From: Corynebacterium halotolerans
Lineage (GTDB): Bacteria; Actinomycetota; Actinomycetes; Mycobacteriales; Mycobacteriaceae
Reading direction: 5' to 3'
NCBI RefSeq assembly: GCF_001056295.1
Contig: NZ_JVMD01000023.1
Span: 186,001-250,000, forward strand
Length of the DNA stretch: 64,000 nt
Positions 32,970 to 42,544 of the stretch are shown here, in pieces (the stretch's first letter is position 1; the number at the start of each line of letters is the position of its first letter). The translations under genes were made by a program, and so were the position numbers. The notes below the pieces were generated by a model. That model searched no databases, was not told where the DNA came from, and saw nothing but the letters and a program-made list of their open reading frames with translations.

Positions 32970-33418
32970 ACCGGGGAGCGCAGCGGTTGAGGCGTCGGCG
33001 GGGGAGCCGCAGAGGGGAGAGGCGTCGCCGGGAAAGCTGGATGGGGAAAAGCCCGCGAGGGGAGGGCCGGCGAGGGAAGAGCTTCCGGGAACTGTGCCGC
33101 GATGAGCGGGGCTCGACGACGGTGACGGGGGCGTTCATCACGGCAATGGTTCTGGTGCTGACCATGGTGGCGATCCAAGCCGGCGCGGTGCTGGTGGAGC
33201 AGCGGCGCGCCGAGATGGCGGCGGACCTGGCGGCGGTGGCCGGGGCCGTCGACAAGCAAAAAGGGGGAGGAGGATGCGACGCCGCCGCAACGGTCGCGGC
33301 GGAAAACGGTGCCGACCTGACCGGGTGCGCGGTCGCGGGCGAGGACGTGCAGGTCACCGTCAGCCGCGGGGAACCCTCAGCGGTGGCGCGGGCGGGCCCG
33401 GCGGAAGAACCCGGGTGA
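32966..33418 (+). CDS. TadE/TadG-like secreted protein (Rv3654c-like)
   Basis: A 150-residue protein with a strongly basic N-terminal 45 residues, then RDERGSTTVTGAFITA and one membrane helix (about 52-78), followed by an external part with paired cysteines (GGCDAAAT and LTGCAV) that could form a disulfide. It lacks the Glu of true pilins at the usual spot. Overlaps the previous gene; last of the Tad operon. Confidence 0.8.
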   Translation: MNRGAQRLRRRRGSRRGERRRRESWMGKSPRGEGRRGKSFRELCRDERGSTTVTGAFITAMVLVLTMVAIQAGAVLVEQRRAEMAADLAAVAGAVDKQKGGGGCDAAATVAAENGADLTGCAVAGEDVQVTVSRGEPSAVARAGPAEEPG

Positions 33419-33429
33419 CGGGAGCCTCC

Positions 33430-33462
33430 GCCGCTACTCTGCCGCTACTCTGCCGCTACTCC
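33430..33462. repeat. 11-bp tandem repeat (3 units)
   Basis: GCCGCTACTCT occurs three times head to tail (third unit ending CC). It spans the gap after the Tad operon and the last codons of the leftward CaiB-like gene. Confidence 0.7.
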
Positions 33463-34292
33463 ACCGCGGCGATGGGCAGGTCGTGGTCCTGCGCCCAGCG
33501 CAGCACCGTCGCGAGCTTGCGTCCGCGCAGGTAGTTCGCCAGCGACTCGTGATCGGTCGCGCCGGTGAGATCCTGCAGGCGCGAGTGGAAGTGCGGCTCC
33601 AAGGCGGCGACGGCGACCCAGCCGTCCTCGACCTCGTACATGCCGTAGGTGGGCACGGCGCCGCCGAGCAGGCTTCCCTCCGACGTCAGGCCGTGGCGGT
33701 GGCCGGCGGCACCCGCGTCGGCGGCCTGGCGCAGGCCGATGCGGGCATGGCCGCCGTGGCCCGTGACTCCCCGGCGCACCAGCAGCGCCAGCGCCGCCGA
33801 CACCGCGCGCTCCGCGCCGAGCAGATCGCCGAGCAGCACGCGCGGCATCGTCGGCGGGACCAGCGTGCCCGCCGCGGCCTGGTAGGTCAGGTCGTGGCCG
33901 GGGTGCTCGGGATCGTCGGAATCGCCGACGAGCTCGACGTGGCACAGGTGCGGGTGATCCTCGACGGCATCGGCGATGCCCATGCGGGCCAGCGCCGAAG
34001 GACGCACGGAGGTGATCAGGACGTCCGCTCCCTCGAGGAGCTCGCCCAGCCGGGCACGGCCCTCGCCCGACTTCGCGTCGATGCGCTCGATTTCGCAGCC
34101 CTCCGCCATTTCGCGGTACCAGGTGGGGCACCACGTCTCCAGCGAGTCGCCCACCGGGGGTTCGGCCTTGACGACCTCCGCCCCGAGCCTCCTCAGGCGC
34201 GCCGCGGCGAAGGGGCCGGGGACGTTGACCGCGAGGTTGAGGACCTTGAGGCCCTTCAGGGCATTGGCGGGGATCTGGTCGGCGTCGATCAT
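33456..34292 (-). CDS. CaiB/BaiF-family (class III) CoA-transferase-like protein
   Basis: A 278-residue member of the family III CoA-transferases. The N-terminal Rossmann part has K-V-L-N-L-A-V-N-V-P-G-P-F-A-A-A-R-L. The likely catalytic Asp lies in LLGDLLGAERAVSAALALL (about residue 168). It is shorter than full-length members (about 400), lacking part of the second lobe, so activity is uncertain. TAGTAT ends eight bases before ATG 34292 (probably leaderless). It stands alone between the Tad operon and the helicase. Confidence 0.8.
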   Translation of the reverse strand: MIDADQIPANALKGLKVLNLAVNVPGPFAAARLRRLGAEVVKAEPPVGDSLETWCPTWYREMAEGCEIERIDAKSGEGRARLGELLEGADVLITSVRPSALARMGIADAVEDHPHLCHVELVGDSDDPEHPGHDLTYQAAAGTLVPPTMPRVLLGDLLGAERAVSAALALLVRRGVTGHGGHARIGLRQAADAGAAGHRHGLTSEGSLLGGAVPTYGMYEVEDGWVAVAALEPHFHSRLQDLTGATDHESLANYLRGRKLATVLRWAQDHDLPIAAVE

Positions 34293-34449
34293 GTTTCCGG
34301 ATACTAACTGCCTGCGCGGCCCGTCGCCGGGCGGGTCGGGAAAATCGGCGGAGAGGGGAACCTGGATCCGAGGTCGAGCCCGGAACCGGCGCCCGGAACC
34401 GGAGCTCGGGTTTGGGCCTGGCCGAGCATCGACGCCGGATCCCGCGCCC

Positions 34450-36861
34450 TCAGCCCTCCAGCGCCGCCGCGAGCCCCGACAGCACCTTGATGGCGCCGGC
34501 CTTGGCCAGCGGTTCGTTGCCGTTGCCGCACTTGGGGGACTGGATGCACGACGGGCAGCCGGCCTCGCATTCGCAGGCGGCGACGGCGTCGCGGGTGGCG
34601 CGGATCCAGGCGGTGAACGCCTCGAAACCGCGGTCGGCGAACCCCGCCCCGCCCGGGTGGCCGTCGTAGACGAACACCGTCGGCTGGCCGGTGTCGACGT
34701 GCAGCGCGGTGGACACCCCGCCGATGTCCCACCGGTCGCAGGTGGCCACCAGCGGCAGCAGGCCGATCGCGGCGTGCTCCGCCGCATGCAGCGCGCCGGG
34801 CACGTCGGCGACGTCGACGCCCCACCGGCGCAGCACCGCCGGCGACAGGGTGTAGGCCACGGCGCGGGTCTCCAGCACCTCCGGCGGATAGTCCAGCTCC
34901 ACCGAGTCGAGGACCTCGCCCGACGGCAGGCGCCGCAGGTACGACGTCACGCGGTGCTCCACCTCGACGTCGACCGACGCGACCTGGATGCCGGGTGCCA
35001 CGTCGCGGACGACGTCGACCTCGAGGATCCGGATGTCGGTGTCCATCCGCGCGTGCGTCGACCACTCCGGGTCCTCCGGGTGCGCCAGCGCCAGCAGCGA
35101 GTCCAGGTCGAGGTGGTCGATGACGAAGCTCTCGCCCCGGTGCAGGTACACCGCGCCGTCGTGGATCTGCTGCATCGCGCGGCCGACGTCGATGGTGCCC
35201 AGCAGCCGACCGTCGGTGCCGTCGACGATGGCGACGTCCTGTCCGCTCCCGCCGCGCAGGTCCACGGCCGCGTGCGCCCCCGACATGCGCGGGCCCTCGT
35301 CGCGGTCGGTGGGGTACCAGCGGTCGCGGCGCTTGCGCAGCCACCCGTCGCCGGCCATTTCCCGCGCGACGCCGAGCGCGCCCCACTCCTCGAGCACGGC
35401 ATCCGTCAGCGGCAATTCGACTGCCGCGCAGTAGATGTGGCCGCGCAGAACGTGCGGGTTGGCGGGGTCGAAGACGGTCGCCTCGACGGGACGGCCCAGC
35501 AGCGCGGAGGGGTGGTGCACCAGGTAGGTGTCCATCGGGTCGTCGCGGGCGACCATGACCACCAGCGCCCCCTGGCCCCGGCGGCCCGCGCGCCCGGCCT
35601 GCTGCCAGAACGACGCGACGGTCCCGGGGAACCCGGCCTGCACCACGGCGTCCAGACCGCCGACGTCGATGCCCAGCTCCAGCGCGTTGGTGGTGGCCAC
35701 GCCCAGCAGGTCGCCGTCGTCGAGGCGCCGCTCGATGTCGCGGCGGTCCTCGGCCAGGTAGCCGGCGCGGTAGGACTCGACCCGCTTGCCGACGTCCCCG
35801 CGCCCGCGCTTGTCCAGCCGCTCCCGAACTCCCAGCGCAATCGTCTCCGCCGAACGCCGCGACCGGGTGAAGGTCAACGTGCGGGCGCCGTCGGCAAGCA
35901 AGTCGGCCATGATGTCGGCGGCTTCGGTGACGGCGGGGCGCCGCACGGGGGCGCCGTTTTCGCCGGCGAGGTCGGGAAGGAGGCCGGGCTCCCACAGGGC
36001 GATGGTGCGTTCGCCGACGGGCGCGCCGTCGTCGAGCACGGCCTCGACGGGCTCGCCGATCAGCCGCGCGGCCTGCCCGGCGGGGTCGGCCGTCGTCGCG
36101 GAGGCGAACACCACGGTCGGTTCCGCGCCGTAGTGGCGGGCCATCCGCAGCAGACGCCGCAGGACCAGCGCGACGTTCGCGCCGAACACGCCGCGGTAGG
36201 CGTGGCACTCGTCGACGACGACGTACCGCAGCTTGCGCAGCACCCGCGCCCACCACTGGTGCCGGGCGAGCATGCCGATGTGCAGCATGTCCGGATTGGT
36301 GAAGATCCACCGCGCGCCCTCGCGCACGGCCCGGCGGACGTCCTTCGGGGTGTCGCCGTCGTAGGAGGCCACGGCGACGGGGTGCGGGTCCGCGCCGTTT
36401 CCGCCAGTACCGCGCTCGCGCGCGCCGCCGTCTCCCGCGCCCGCGTCGCTCCCGCCGCCCTCGCGCCCGTACCGCACGGCGTCGACCGCGATCTCGCGCG
36501 CGGCGGCGAGCTGATCGGCGCCCAGGGCCTTGGTCGGCGACAGGTACAGCGCGGTCGCGGCCGGGTCCGCCATGAGCTCGGTGAGTACCGGCAGCAGGTA
36601 GCCCAGCGACTTCCCCGACGCCGTGCCCGTGGCCACGACGCAGTGCCGCCCGGCCCACGCGTGGGCGGCGGTTTCGGCCTGATGCGTCCAGGGCTTTTCT
36701 ATGCCCCGATCCGACAGTGCGGACAGCAAATGCCCGGGCGCCCACTCGGGCCATTCGGCGGTCCGGCCGACCCGCGGCGGCAGATCGGCGATGTGCGTGA
36801 CGGTCGCGCGGGGGTGGGCGGAGATCACCGGCTCGAGTAGTTCTCTCCCGAAACCATGCAC
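34450..36861 (-). CDS. MrfA/Hrq1-type DNA helicase (DUF1998)
   Basis: A superfamily 2 helicase of about 803 residues (Rv3649-like). Motif I is ATGTASGKS, motif II VVDECHA (DECH box), motif III FASATTADP, motif VI QQAGRAGRRGQ. The C-terminal DUF1998/MZB domain ends with Cys motif C-E-C-E-A-G-C-P-S-C-I-Q-S-P-K-C, which binds zinc. MrfA of Bacillus repairs mitomycin lesions; a DNA repair role is inferred. Start GTG 36861 is supported by GGAGGGG at good distance; the frame is open 26 codons further. Confidence 0.9.
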   Translation of the reverse strand: MHGFGRELLEPVISAHPRATVTHIADLPPRVGRTAEWPEWAPGHLLSALSDRGIEKPWTHQAETAAHAWAGRHCVVATGTASGKSLGYLLPVLTELMADPAATALYLSPTKALGADQLAAAREIAVDAVRYGREGGGSDAGAGDGGARERGTGGNGADPHPVAVASYDGDTPKDVRRAVREGARWIFTNPDMLHIGMLARHQWWARVLRKLRYVVVDECHAYRGVFGANVALVLRRLLRMARHYGAEPTVVFASATTADPAGQAARLIGEPVEAVLDDGAPVGERTIALWEPGLLPDLAGENGAPVRRPAVTEAADIMADLLADGARTLTFTRSRRSAETIALGVRERLDKRGRGDVGKRVESYRAGYLAEDRRDIERRLDDGDLLGVATTNALELGIDVGGLDAVVQAGFPGTVASFWQQAGRAGRRGQGALVVMVARDDPMDTYLVHHPSALLGRPVEATVFDPANPHVLRGHIYCAAVELPLTDAVLEEWGALGVAREMAGDGWLRKRRDRWYPTDRDEGPRMSGAHAAVDLRGGSGQDVAIVDGTDGRLLGTIDVGRAMQQIHDGAVYLHRGESFVIDHLDLDSLLALAHPEDPEWSTHARMDTDIRILEVDVVRDVAPGIQVASVDVEVEHRVTSYLRRLPSGEVLDSVELDYPPEVLETRAVAYTLSPAVLRRWGVDVADVPGALHAAEHAAIGLLPLVATCDRWDIGGVSTALHVDTGQPTVFVYDGHPGGAGFADRGFEAFTAWIRATRDAVAACECEAGCPSCIQSPKCGNGNEPLAKAGAIKVLSGLAAALEG

Positions 36862-37027
36862 CTGACCACCCCCTCCGTGAAATCGACGTCTGCGCGGCGT
36901 GCCCCGTGAGCGTATTGGTCTACCCCGAAAGCAGAACATTCGGGCGATACGTGGCAGACTGACGGATTGAATCGTCGTCTCTAAGGCGGCGCGCTCACGT
37001 CCAACAACCTAAAGGGGTACATCAACA

Positions 37028-37231
37028 ATGGCACAGGGCACCGTTAAGTGGTTCAACTCGGAGAAGGGCTTCGGGTTCATCGCCCCGGCCGACGGAGGCA
37101 ACGACGTCTTCGTCCACTACTCCGAGATTCAGGGTTCCGGATTCAAGACCCTCGAGGAGAACCAGCCCGTCGAGTTCGAGATCGGCGAAGGCCAGAAGGG
37201 CCCGCAGGCCCTGAACGTCCGCGGTCTCTAA
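37028..37231 (+). CDS. cspA: Cold-shock protein CspA
   Basis: A 67-residue cold-shock domain protein with RNP1 KGFGFIAP and RNP2 DVFVHY. It melts RNA structure and is normally abundant. The long leader (over 60 bases; AAGGGG ribosome site 10 bases before ATG) is divergent from the helicase. The next gene is topA, as in mycobacteria and corynebacteria. Confidence 0.97.
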   Translation: MAQGTVKWFNSEKGFGFIAPADGGNDVFVHYSEIQGSGFKTLEENQPVEFEIGEGQKGPQALNVRGL

Positions 37232-37780
37232 TCGACACATCTACATCGGTTGTGGGCGTTCGCGCCTGAGCTGAACAGACGCCGGTTCCGCTGCAGTTCA
37301 AGCGGGGCCAACGGCCCGTCGTGAAGTTCCACCCCAGGGTGGTTCTCCACGGCGGGCCGTCGTCGTTCCCGGGGTCTTCGGCGGCTTCTTCGCGGGTTCC
37401 GCCTCGGCTCTGCACTGGTTCTTCCTCGGCTCTGCAGTGGTTCTGCCTCGGCTTTGCCGCAGCTCCTTCTCCTGGGGCGCCGCCGGTTTCGCGCCGTCGC
37501 GCTTTACGACGAACCGCGCCCACGGTGGACCGGCCGTCGCAAAGCAGGGGGCGAAAAATTTCACGGACCGCAACAACCCCGCGAAACCGCAGGTCACGCA
37601 CGGGTCAGGGACGCCCCGAGACCCCCGTGAGGGGGATTCCCGTCACACCCCTATTCGACTGTGCGGCGTCGGGGCATGTGTACGGTGTGCTTTTAGATTC
37701 AGGTGAAGGCAATGCGCCCGACCTGGGGCCCGGCCTGAAGGGCCCCGAACCGACCCCGAAAGTTGCAGGGCAGATTCCAG
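37232..37780. other. cspA-topA intergenic region with repeats
   Basis: No gene was seen in about 550 bases. It contains a three-unit 22-base tandem repeat (37395-37460), an inverted pair of the recurrent motif (GCTTTACGACG 37501-37511 and CGTCGCAAAGC 37535-37545) able to form a hairpin, a short CCCCCGTGAGGGGG hairpin near 37621-37634, and an AT-rich patch near 37690 that probably carries the topA promoter. Confidence 0.65.
37395..37460. repeat. 22-bp tandem repeat (3 units)
   Basis: Units start GGTTCCGCCTCGGCTCTGCA, GGTTCTTCCTCGGCTCTGCA and GGTTCTGCCTCGGCTTTGCC, each 22 bases. This is intergenic and not in a plausible reading frame. Confidence 0.8.
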
Positions 37781-40759
37781 GTGGCAGACGACAAAGGCAC
37801 GAAGCGACTCGTCATCGTCGAGTCGGCGACCAAGGCGCGCAAGATCCAGCCGTACTTGGGCGACGACTACATCGTCGAGGCATCCGTCGGCCACATCCGC
37901 GACCTGCCCCGCGGCGCCGCCGACATCCCCGCCAAGTACAAGAAGGAACCCTGGGCCCGCCTCGGCGTCGACGTCGACCACGGCTTCCAGCCCCTCTACC
38001 TGGTCAGCCCCGACAAAAAGAAGAAGGTCACCGAGCTGAAGCGGCTGCTCGCCGGCGTCGACGAGCTGTACCTCGCCACCGACCCCGACCGCGAGGGCGA
38101 GGCCATCGCGTGGCACCTGCTCGAGGTGCTCAAGCCCAAGGTGCCCGTGCGCCGCATGGTGTTCCACGAGATCACCAAGCCCGCCATCCTCGAAGCCGCC
38201 ACCAACACCCGCGAACTCGATCAGAACCTGGTCGACGCCCAGGAAGCCCGCCGCATCCTCGACCGCCTGTACGGATACGAAGTGTCGCCCGTGCTGTGGA
38301 AGAAGGTCATGCCGCGCCTGTCCGCCGGTCGCGTGCAGTCCGTGGCCACCCGCGTCATCGTCGAACGCGAGCGGGAGCGGATGGCGTTCATCTCCGCCGG
38401 CTACTGGGACCTCGACGCGACGCTCGACACCGGATCCGAGCCCGTCGACTCCACCCAGCCGCGGCGTTTCGACGCCCGCCTGACCTCCGTCGAAGGCAAG
38501 CGCGTCGCCACCGGCCGCGACTTCGACGACCGCGGGCAGCTGAAGAAGCCCGAGGGCGTCACCGTCCTCGCCGAAGCCGACGCCCGCTCGCTCGCCGACG
38601 GCCTGACCGGCGCGACGCTGACCGTCGCGTCCGTCGAGGAGAAGCCGTACACCCGCCGCCCCTACGCGCCGTTCATGACGTCGACGCTGCAGCAGGAAGC
38701 CGGCCGCAAGCTCCACTTCACCTCCGAGCGCACCATGCGCATCGCCCAGCGCCTGTACGAAAACGGCCACATCACCTACATGCGAACCGACTCGACCACA
38801 CTGTCGAAGTCGGGCATCGAGGCCGCCCGCCGTCAGGCCCGCGACCTCTACGGCCCCGAGTACGTCGCCGACGCCCCGCGCCAGTACCAGCGCAAGGTGA
38901 AGAACTCCCAGGAGGCCCACGAGGCCATCCGCCCCGCCGGCGAACGATTCGCCACCCCCGGCGAGCTCGCCGGATCCCTCGACGCCGAGGAATTCAAGCT
39001 CTACGAGCTGATCTGGCAGCGCACCGTCGCCTCCCAGATGTCCGACGCGCGCGGCACGTCGATGAAGGTCGTCGTCGCGGGCACGTCAGCCGCCGGTGAA
39101 GGTGCCGGGGCCGGGGCCCGCGAGGTGGAACTGTCCGCCACCGGCCGCACCATCACCTTCCCCGGCTTCCTGAAGGCCTACGTGGAGGTGTCGCAGCTCG
39201 GCGACGGCCGCAACGTCGCCGACAACGCCGAACGCCGCCTGCCGCGCCTGGAAACCGGCCAGGCACTCGGCGTCGACTCCGTCACCCCGGAAGGCCACTC
39301 CACCAACCCGCCGGCGCGCTACACCGAAGCGTCGCTGGTGAAGAAGATGGAGGACCTCGGAATCGGGCGCCCGTCGACGTACGCGTCGATCATCAAGACC
39401 ATCCAGGACCGCGGCTACGTGTACTCCCGCGGCAACGCCCTGGTGCCGTCGTGGGTGGCGTTCGCCGTCGTCGGCCTGATGGAGGATTCCTTCGCCGACC
39501 TGATCAACTACGACTTCACCTCCGACCTGGAAGACGAACTCGACGAGATCGCCGCCGGGTCCGAGGACCGCACGCGCTGGCTCAGCGGATTCTACTTCGG
39601 CGACTCCGCCGAAAACGGATCCGGCGGCGCCGACGTCATCGCGGCGCGCGGCGGCCTGAAGAACATCATCGACGTCAACCTCGAGGCGATCGACGCCCGC
39701 CGCGTCAACTCGCTGCACATCTTCGACGACGCCGACGGCAACCCCATCGTCGTCCGCGTCGGCCGCTACGGCCCGTACCTGGAGCGCGTGCGCCCCGGCG
39801 CCGGCGAGGAGGGAGCCGACCTGGTGCAGCGCGCCAACGTGCCGGAGTCGATGACCCCCGACGAGCTGGATCTGGAGACCGCCGAGAAGCTGCTGGCGAT
39901 GCCGCAGGGCGGCCGCGAGCTGGGCCTCAACCCGGCCAACGGCCGCATGATCGTGTCCAAGGACGGCCGCTACGGCCCGTACGTCACCGAGATCGTCACC
40001 GACGAGGAGAAGGCCGGCGTCGAGGTCAAGGCGGAGCAGATCGTTGCCGAGGAGCGCGCCGCGGAGGACGCCCAGCGCGCCGCCGAGGGCAAGCGCAAGA
40101 AGAACTGGGACACCAAGACCGCGGCGAACCAGAAGGAGAAGCGCATCGCGCAGATCGTCGAGGAGACGCTGAAGCCGAAGACGGCGTCGCTGTTTTCCTC
40201 GATGGAGCCGTCGACGGTGACGCTGGAGGAGGCGCTGAAGCTGCTGTCGCTGCCGCGCGAGGTCGGCGTCGACCCCTCCGACGGGGAGCTGATCACGGCG
40301 CAGAACGGCCGCTACGGCCCGTACCTGAAGAAGGGCTCGGACTCGCGGTCGCTGGCGTCGGAGGAGCAGCTGTTCACGGTGACGCTCGACGAGGCCCGCC
40401 GCATCTACGCGGAGCCGAAGCGCCGGGGCCGCGCGGCCGCGAAGCCGCCGCTGAAGCAGCTGGGCGACAACGACGTGTCCGGCAAGCCGATGACGGTGAA
40501 GGACGGCCGATTCGGCCCGTACGTCACCGATGGCACGACGAATGCGTCGCTGCGCAAGGGCGACAACCCGGAAACCCTGACCGACGCCCGCGCCAACGAG
40601 CTGCTGTCGGAGCGCCGCGCGAAGGAGGCCGCCACGGGTGGCCCGGGGGCGAAGAAGACGGCGAAGCGGTCGACGAAGAAGACGACCAAGAAGACGACGA
40701 AGAAGACCACCAAGAAAACGAGCAAGAAGACGGCGAAGAAGACGGCCAAGAAGTCCTGA
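37781..40759 (+). CDS. topA: DNA topoisomerase I
   Basis: A 992-residue type IA topoisomerase that relaxes negative supercoils. The Toprim domain starts KRLVIVESATKARKI with the DPDREGEAIAWH acidic triad. The catalytic Tyr333 is in ITYMRTDST. C-terminal repeats each carry G-R-Y/F-G-P-Y (four seen), the actinobacterial type without zinc fingers. A Lys/Thr tail (KKTTKKTTKK-like; last 40 residues) resembles the processivity tail of actinobacterial TopA. GTG 37781 is taken as the start; TTG 37763 is in frame upstream. Confidence 0.97.
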   Translation: MADDKGTKRLVIVESATKARKIQPYLGDDYIVEASVGHIRDLPRGAADIPAKYKKEPWARLGVDVDHGFQPLYLVSPDKKKKVTELKRLLAGVDELYLATDPDREGEAIAWHLLEVLKPKVPVRRMVFHEITKPAILEAATNTRELDQNLVDAQEARRILDRLYGYEVSPVLWKKVMPRLSAGRVQSVATRVIVERERERMAFISAGYWDLDATLDTGSEPVDSTQPRRFDARLTSVEGKRVATGRDFDDRGQLKKPEGVTVLAEADARSLADGLTGATLTVASVEEKPYTRRPYAPFMTSTLQQEAGRKLHFTSERTMRIAQRLYENGHITYMRTDSTTLSKSGIEAARRQARDLYGPEYVADAPRQYQRKVKNSQEAHEAIRPAGERFATPGELAGSLDAEEFKLYELIWQRTVASQMSDARGTSMKVVVAGTSAAGEGAGAGAREVELSATGRTITFPGFLKAYVEVSQLGDGRNVADNAERRLPRLETGQALGVDSVTPEGHSTNPPARYTEASLVKKMEDLGIGRPSTYASIIKTIQDRGYVYSRGNALVPSWVAFAVVGLMEDSFADLINYDFTSDLEDELDEIAAGSEDRTRWLSGFYFGDSAENGSGGADVIAARGGLKNIIDVNLEAIDARRVNSLHIFDDADGNPIVVRVGRYGPYLERVRPGAGEEGADLVQRANVPESMTPDELDLETAEKLLAMPQGGRELGLNPANGRMIVSKDGRYGPYVTEIVTDEEKAGVEVKAEQIVAEERAAEDAQRAAEGKRKKNWDTKTAANQKEKRIAQIVEETLKPKTASLFSSMEPSTVTLEEALKLLSLPREVGVDPSDGELITAQNGRYGPYLKKGSDSRSLASEEQLFTVTLDEARRIYAEPKRRGRAAAKPPLKQLGDNDVSGKPMTVKDGRFGPYVTDGTTNASLRKGDNPETLTDARANELLSERRAKEAATGGPGAKKTAKRSTKKTTKKTTKKTTKKTSKKTAKKTAKKS

Positions 40760-40768
40760 GCCGTCCCG

Positions 40769-40796
40769 CGGCCGGTCCGGTTTCCCGGGCCGGCCG
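40769..40796 (+). terminator. topA terminator
   Basis: CGGCCGGTCCGG pairs with CCGGGCCGGCCG around TTT, followed by TTTTCGCG, nine bases after the topA stop. Confidence 0.8.
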
Positions 40797-40901
40797 TTTT
40801 CGCGTCGGTCGGCCCTCCGTGGGGCGGGCGCGGGCCCGGGCGCGGGCGAACGGGCTGTGGGCCGGCCGTCGTCAAGCAAAAGCCGCCGGCCGCGGCGGCC
40901 G

Positions 40902-42428
40902 TCAGGAACGGTCCGCGAGCGTCGGGCGGATCGGCCTCGCCAGCTGCGTCATGTGGGTGCGACCGCGAAGCTCGACGGACTTCAGGGACGTCCAGCGCGC
41001 CTGCTCGTCCTCGTTTGCCAGTCGCACGGTCGACGCGGTGGCCAGCACCTGGCCGGGGGTGTCCTTCGCCAGCTCGGTGAGGCGGGCGGCCTGGTTCACG
41101 GCGTCGCCGATGACGGTGTACTCGAAACGGTCGTGGGCGCCGATGTGGCCGGCGACGACGCGCCCGGCGGAGACGCCGATGCCCGCCGACAGCTTCAGGT
41201 CGCGCAGTTCCTGGCGCAGCTCGCGGGCGGCGGCGAGGGCGTGCCCGGCGGTGTCGTCGAGCGGCAGCGGGGCGCCGAACACGGCCAGCGCCGCGTCGCC
41301 CTGGAACTTGTTGATGATCCCCTTGTTTCGGTGCACGCAGTCGACGACGTGCTCGAAGAACGCGTTGAGCTCGCGGACGACGACCTCCGGCGAGTTCTGC
41401 ACGGCGAACGTCGTCGACCCGATGACGTCGACGAACAGGACGGCCACCAGGCGGTCCTCGCCGCCCAGCGTCGGCTTCTCCTCGAGTGCCTTGCGGGCGA
41501 CTTCGGAGCCGACGTAGCGGCCGAACAGGTCGCGGACGCGCTGGCGTTCCTGCAGGCCGCGCATCATTTCGTTGAAGCCGGCCTGCAGGACGCCCATTTC
41601 GGAGCCGTCGTAGATGGGCACGCGGGTGCCGGTGTCGCCGCGGCGGACGCGGTTGACGGCGCCGGTGAGGTCGCGGATGGGGTCGACGATGCTCATGGCG
41701 GCGAGCGACGTGCCCACGTAGCCGGTCACCAGCGCCAGCACGGCGAGCGCGACGATGGCGGGCAGGATGTCGCCGAGGTCGTCGGTGAAGTACCCGAGCC
41801 GTTGGGCGAGGAACACGAGCAGGATGCCGACGACGGGCAGCCCGGAGGTGAGCACCCACGTCTGCTGCAGGCGCTGGCCGATCGGCGGTTCCAGCGACGA
41901 GTCGGGCGCGCGGCGGGCGAGGGCCTCCGCGGCGACGGGGCGGACGAGCCGCTCGGAGATGAGGTACGTCATCAGCGCGACGATGGCGCCGCCGAACACC
42001 GAGGTGATCACCACCACCAGCCCCAGGCGCGGCGAATGCACGAGCGCGACGATGCCGAACACCAGCACGCCGACGCCCCAGATGATGGCGCCGAGGATCG
42101 CCTGGTACCCGGGGATGCGCATGACCAGGTAGCGCACGCGCCGCGGGTCGTGGCCGTCGGGGTTGCGCTGCCAGCGCAGCACGGGTTTGAACAGCAGCCA
42201 CGTCGTGCCGATGCCCGCGGCCACGGCGGCGGCGAGGTACACGAGCAGCCCGATGAACGCGGGCCCGGGCAGTTCGGTGAACCCCGACAGGCCCTCGAGC
42301 GGCAGCAGGGCGCCGAGGAAGAACCCGACGCCGACGGCGCCGATGAGGTTGCACAGGAACACCGCCGCCGCGTACGCGGGCCAGGGCGTGCTGCGCAGCC
42401 ACCGGAGGTTCCTCCACAACCGTTGCAT
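40902..42428 (-). CDS. cyaB: Membrane class III adenylate cyclase CyaB
   Basis: A 508-residue cyclase making cAMP for GlxR. Six membrane helices (about residues 10-250) are followed by a HAMP domain (about 255-305) and a cyclase homology domain. Metal-binding Asp residues lie in FVDVIGST and QGDAALAVFG; the substrate Lys is in NKFQGD and the transition-state Asn in GDAVNQAARL. This is the Rv3645/CyaB type. TAAGGT ends seven bases before ATG 42428, so leaderless. It diverges from holB. It is convergent with topA. Confidence 0.95.
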   Translation of the reverse strand: MQRLWRNLRWLRSTPWPAYAAAVFLCNLIGAVGVGFFLGALLPLEGLSGFTELPGPAFIGLLVYLAAAVAAGIGTTWLLFKPVLRWQRNPDGHDPRRVRYLVMRIPGYQAILGAIIWGVGVLVFGIVALVHSPRLGLVVVITSVFGGAIVALMTYLISERLVRPVAAEALARRAPDSSLEPPIGQRLQQTWVLTSGLPVVGILLVFLAQRLGYFTDDLGDILPAIVALAVLALVTGYVGTSLAAMSIVDPIRDLTGAVNRVRRGDTGTRVPIYDGSEMGVLQAGFNEMMRGLQERQRVRDLFGRYVGSEVARKALEEKPTLGGEDRLVAVLFVDVIGSTTFAVQNSPEVVVRELNAFFEHVVDCVHRNKGIINKFQGDAALAVFGAPLPLDDTAGHALAAARELRQELRDLKLSAGIGVSAGRVVAGHIGAHDRFEYTVIGDAVNQAARLTELAKDTPGQVLATASTVRLANEDEQARWTSLKSVELRGRTHMTQLARPIRPTLADRS

Positions 42429-42544
42429 GCAGACCACCTTATCGCCCCTCGCGGATGCTTGGGACGCCATGGCGAACGCTGGTCGGCTGGGGCGGGGATT
42501 GCTTTGCGACGGTCCGGTCCGGTGCGGCGGCTATCGTGGTGCCC

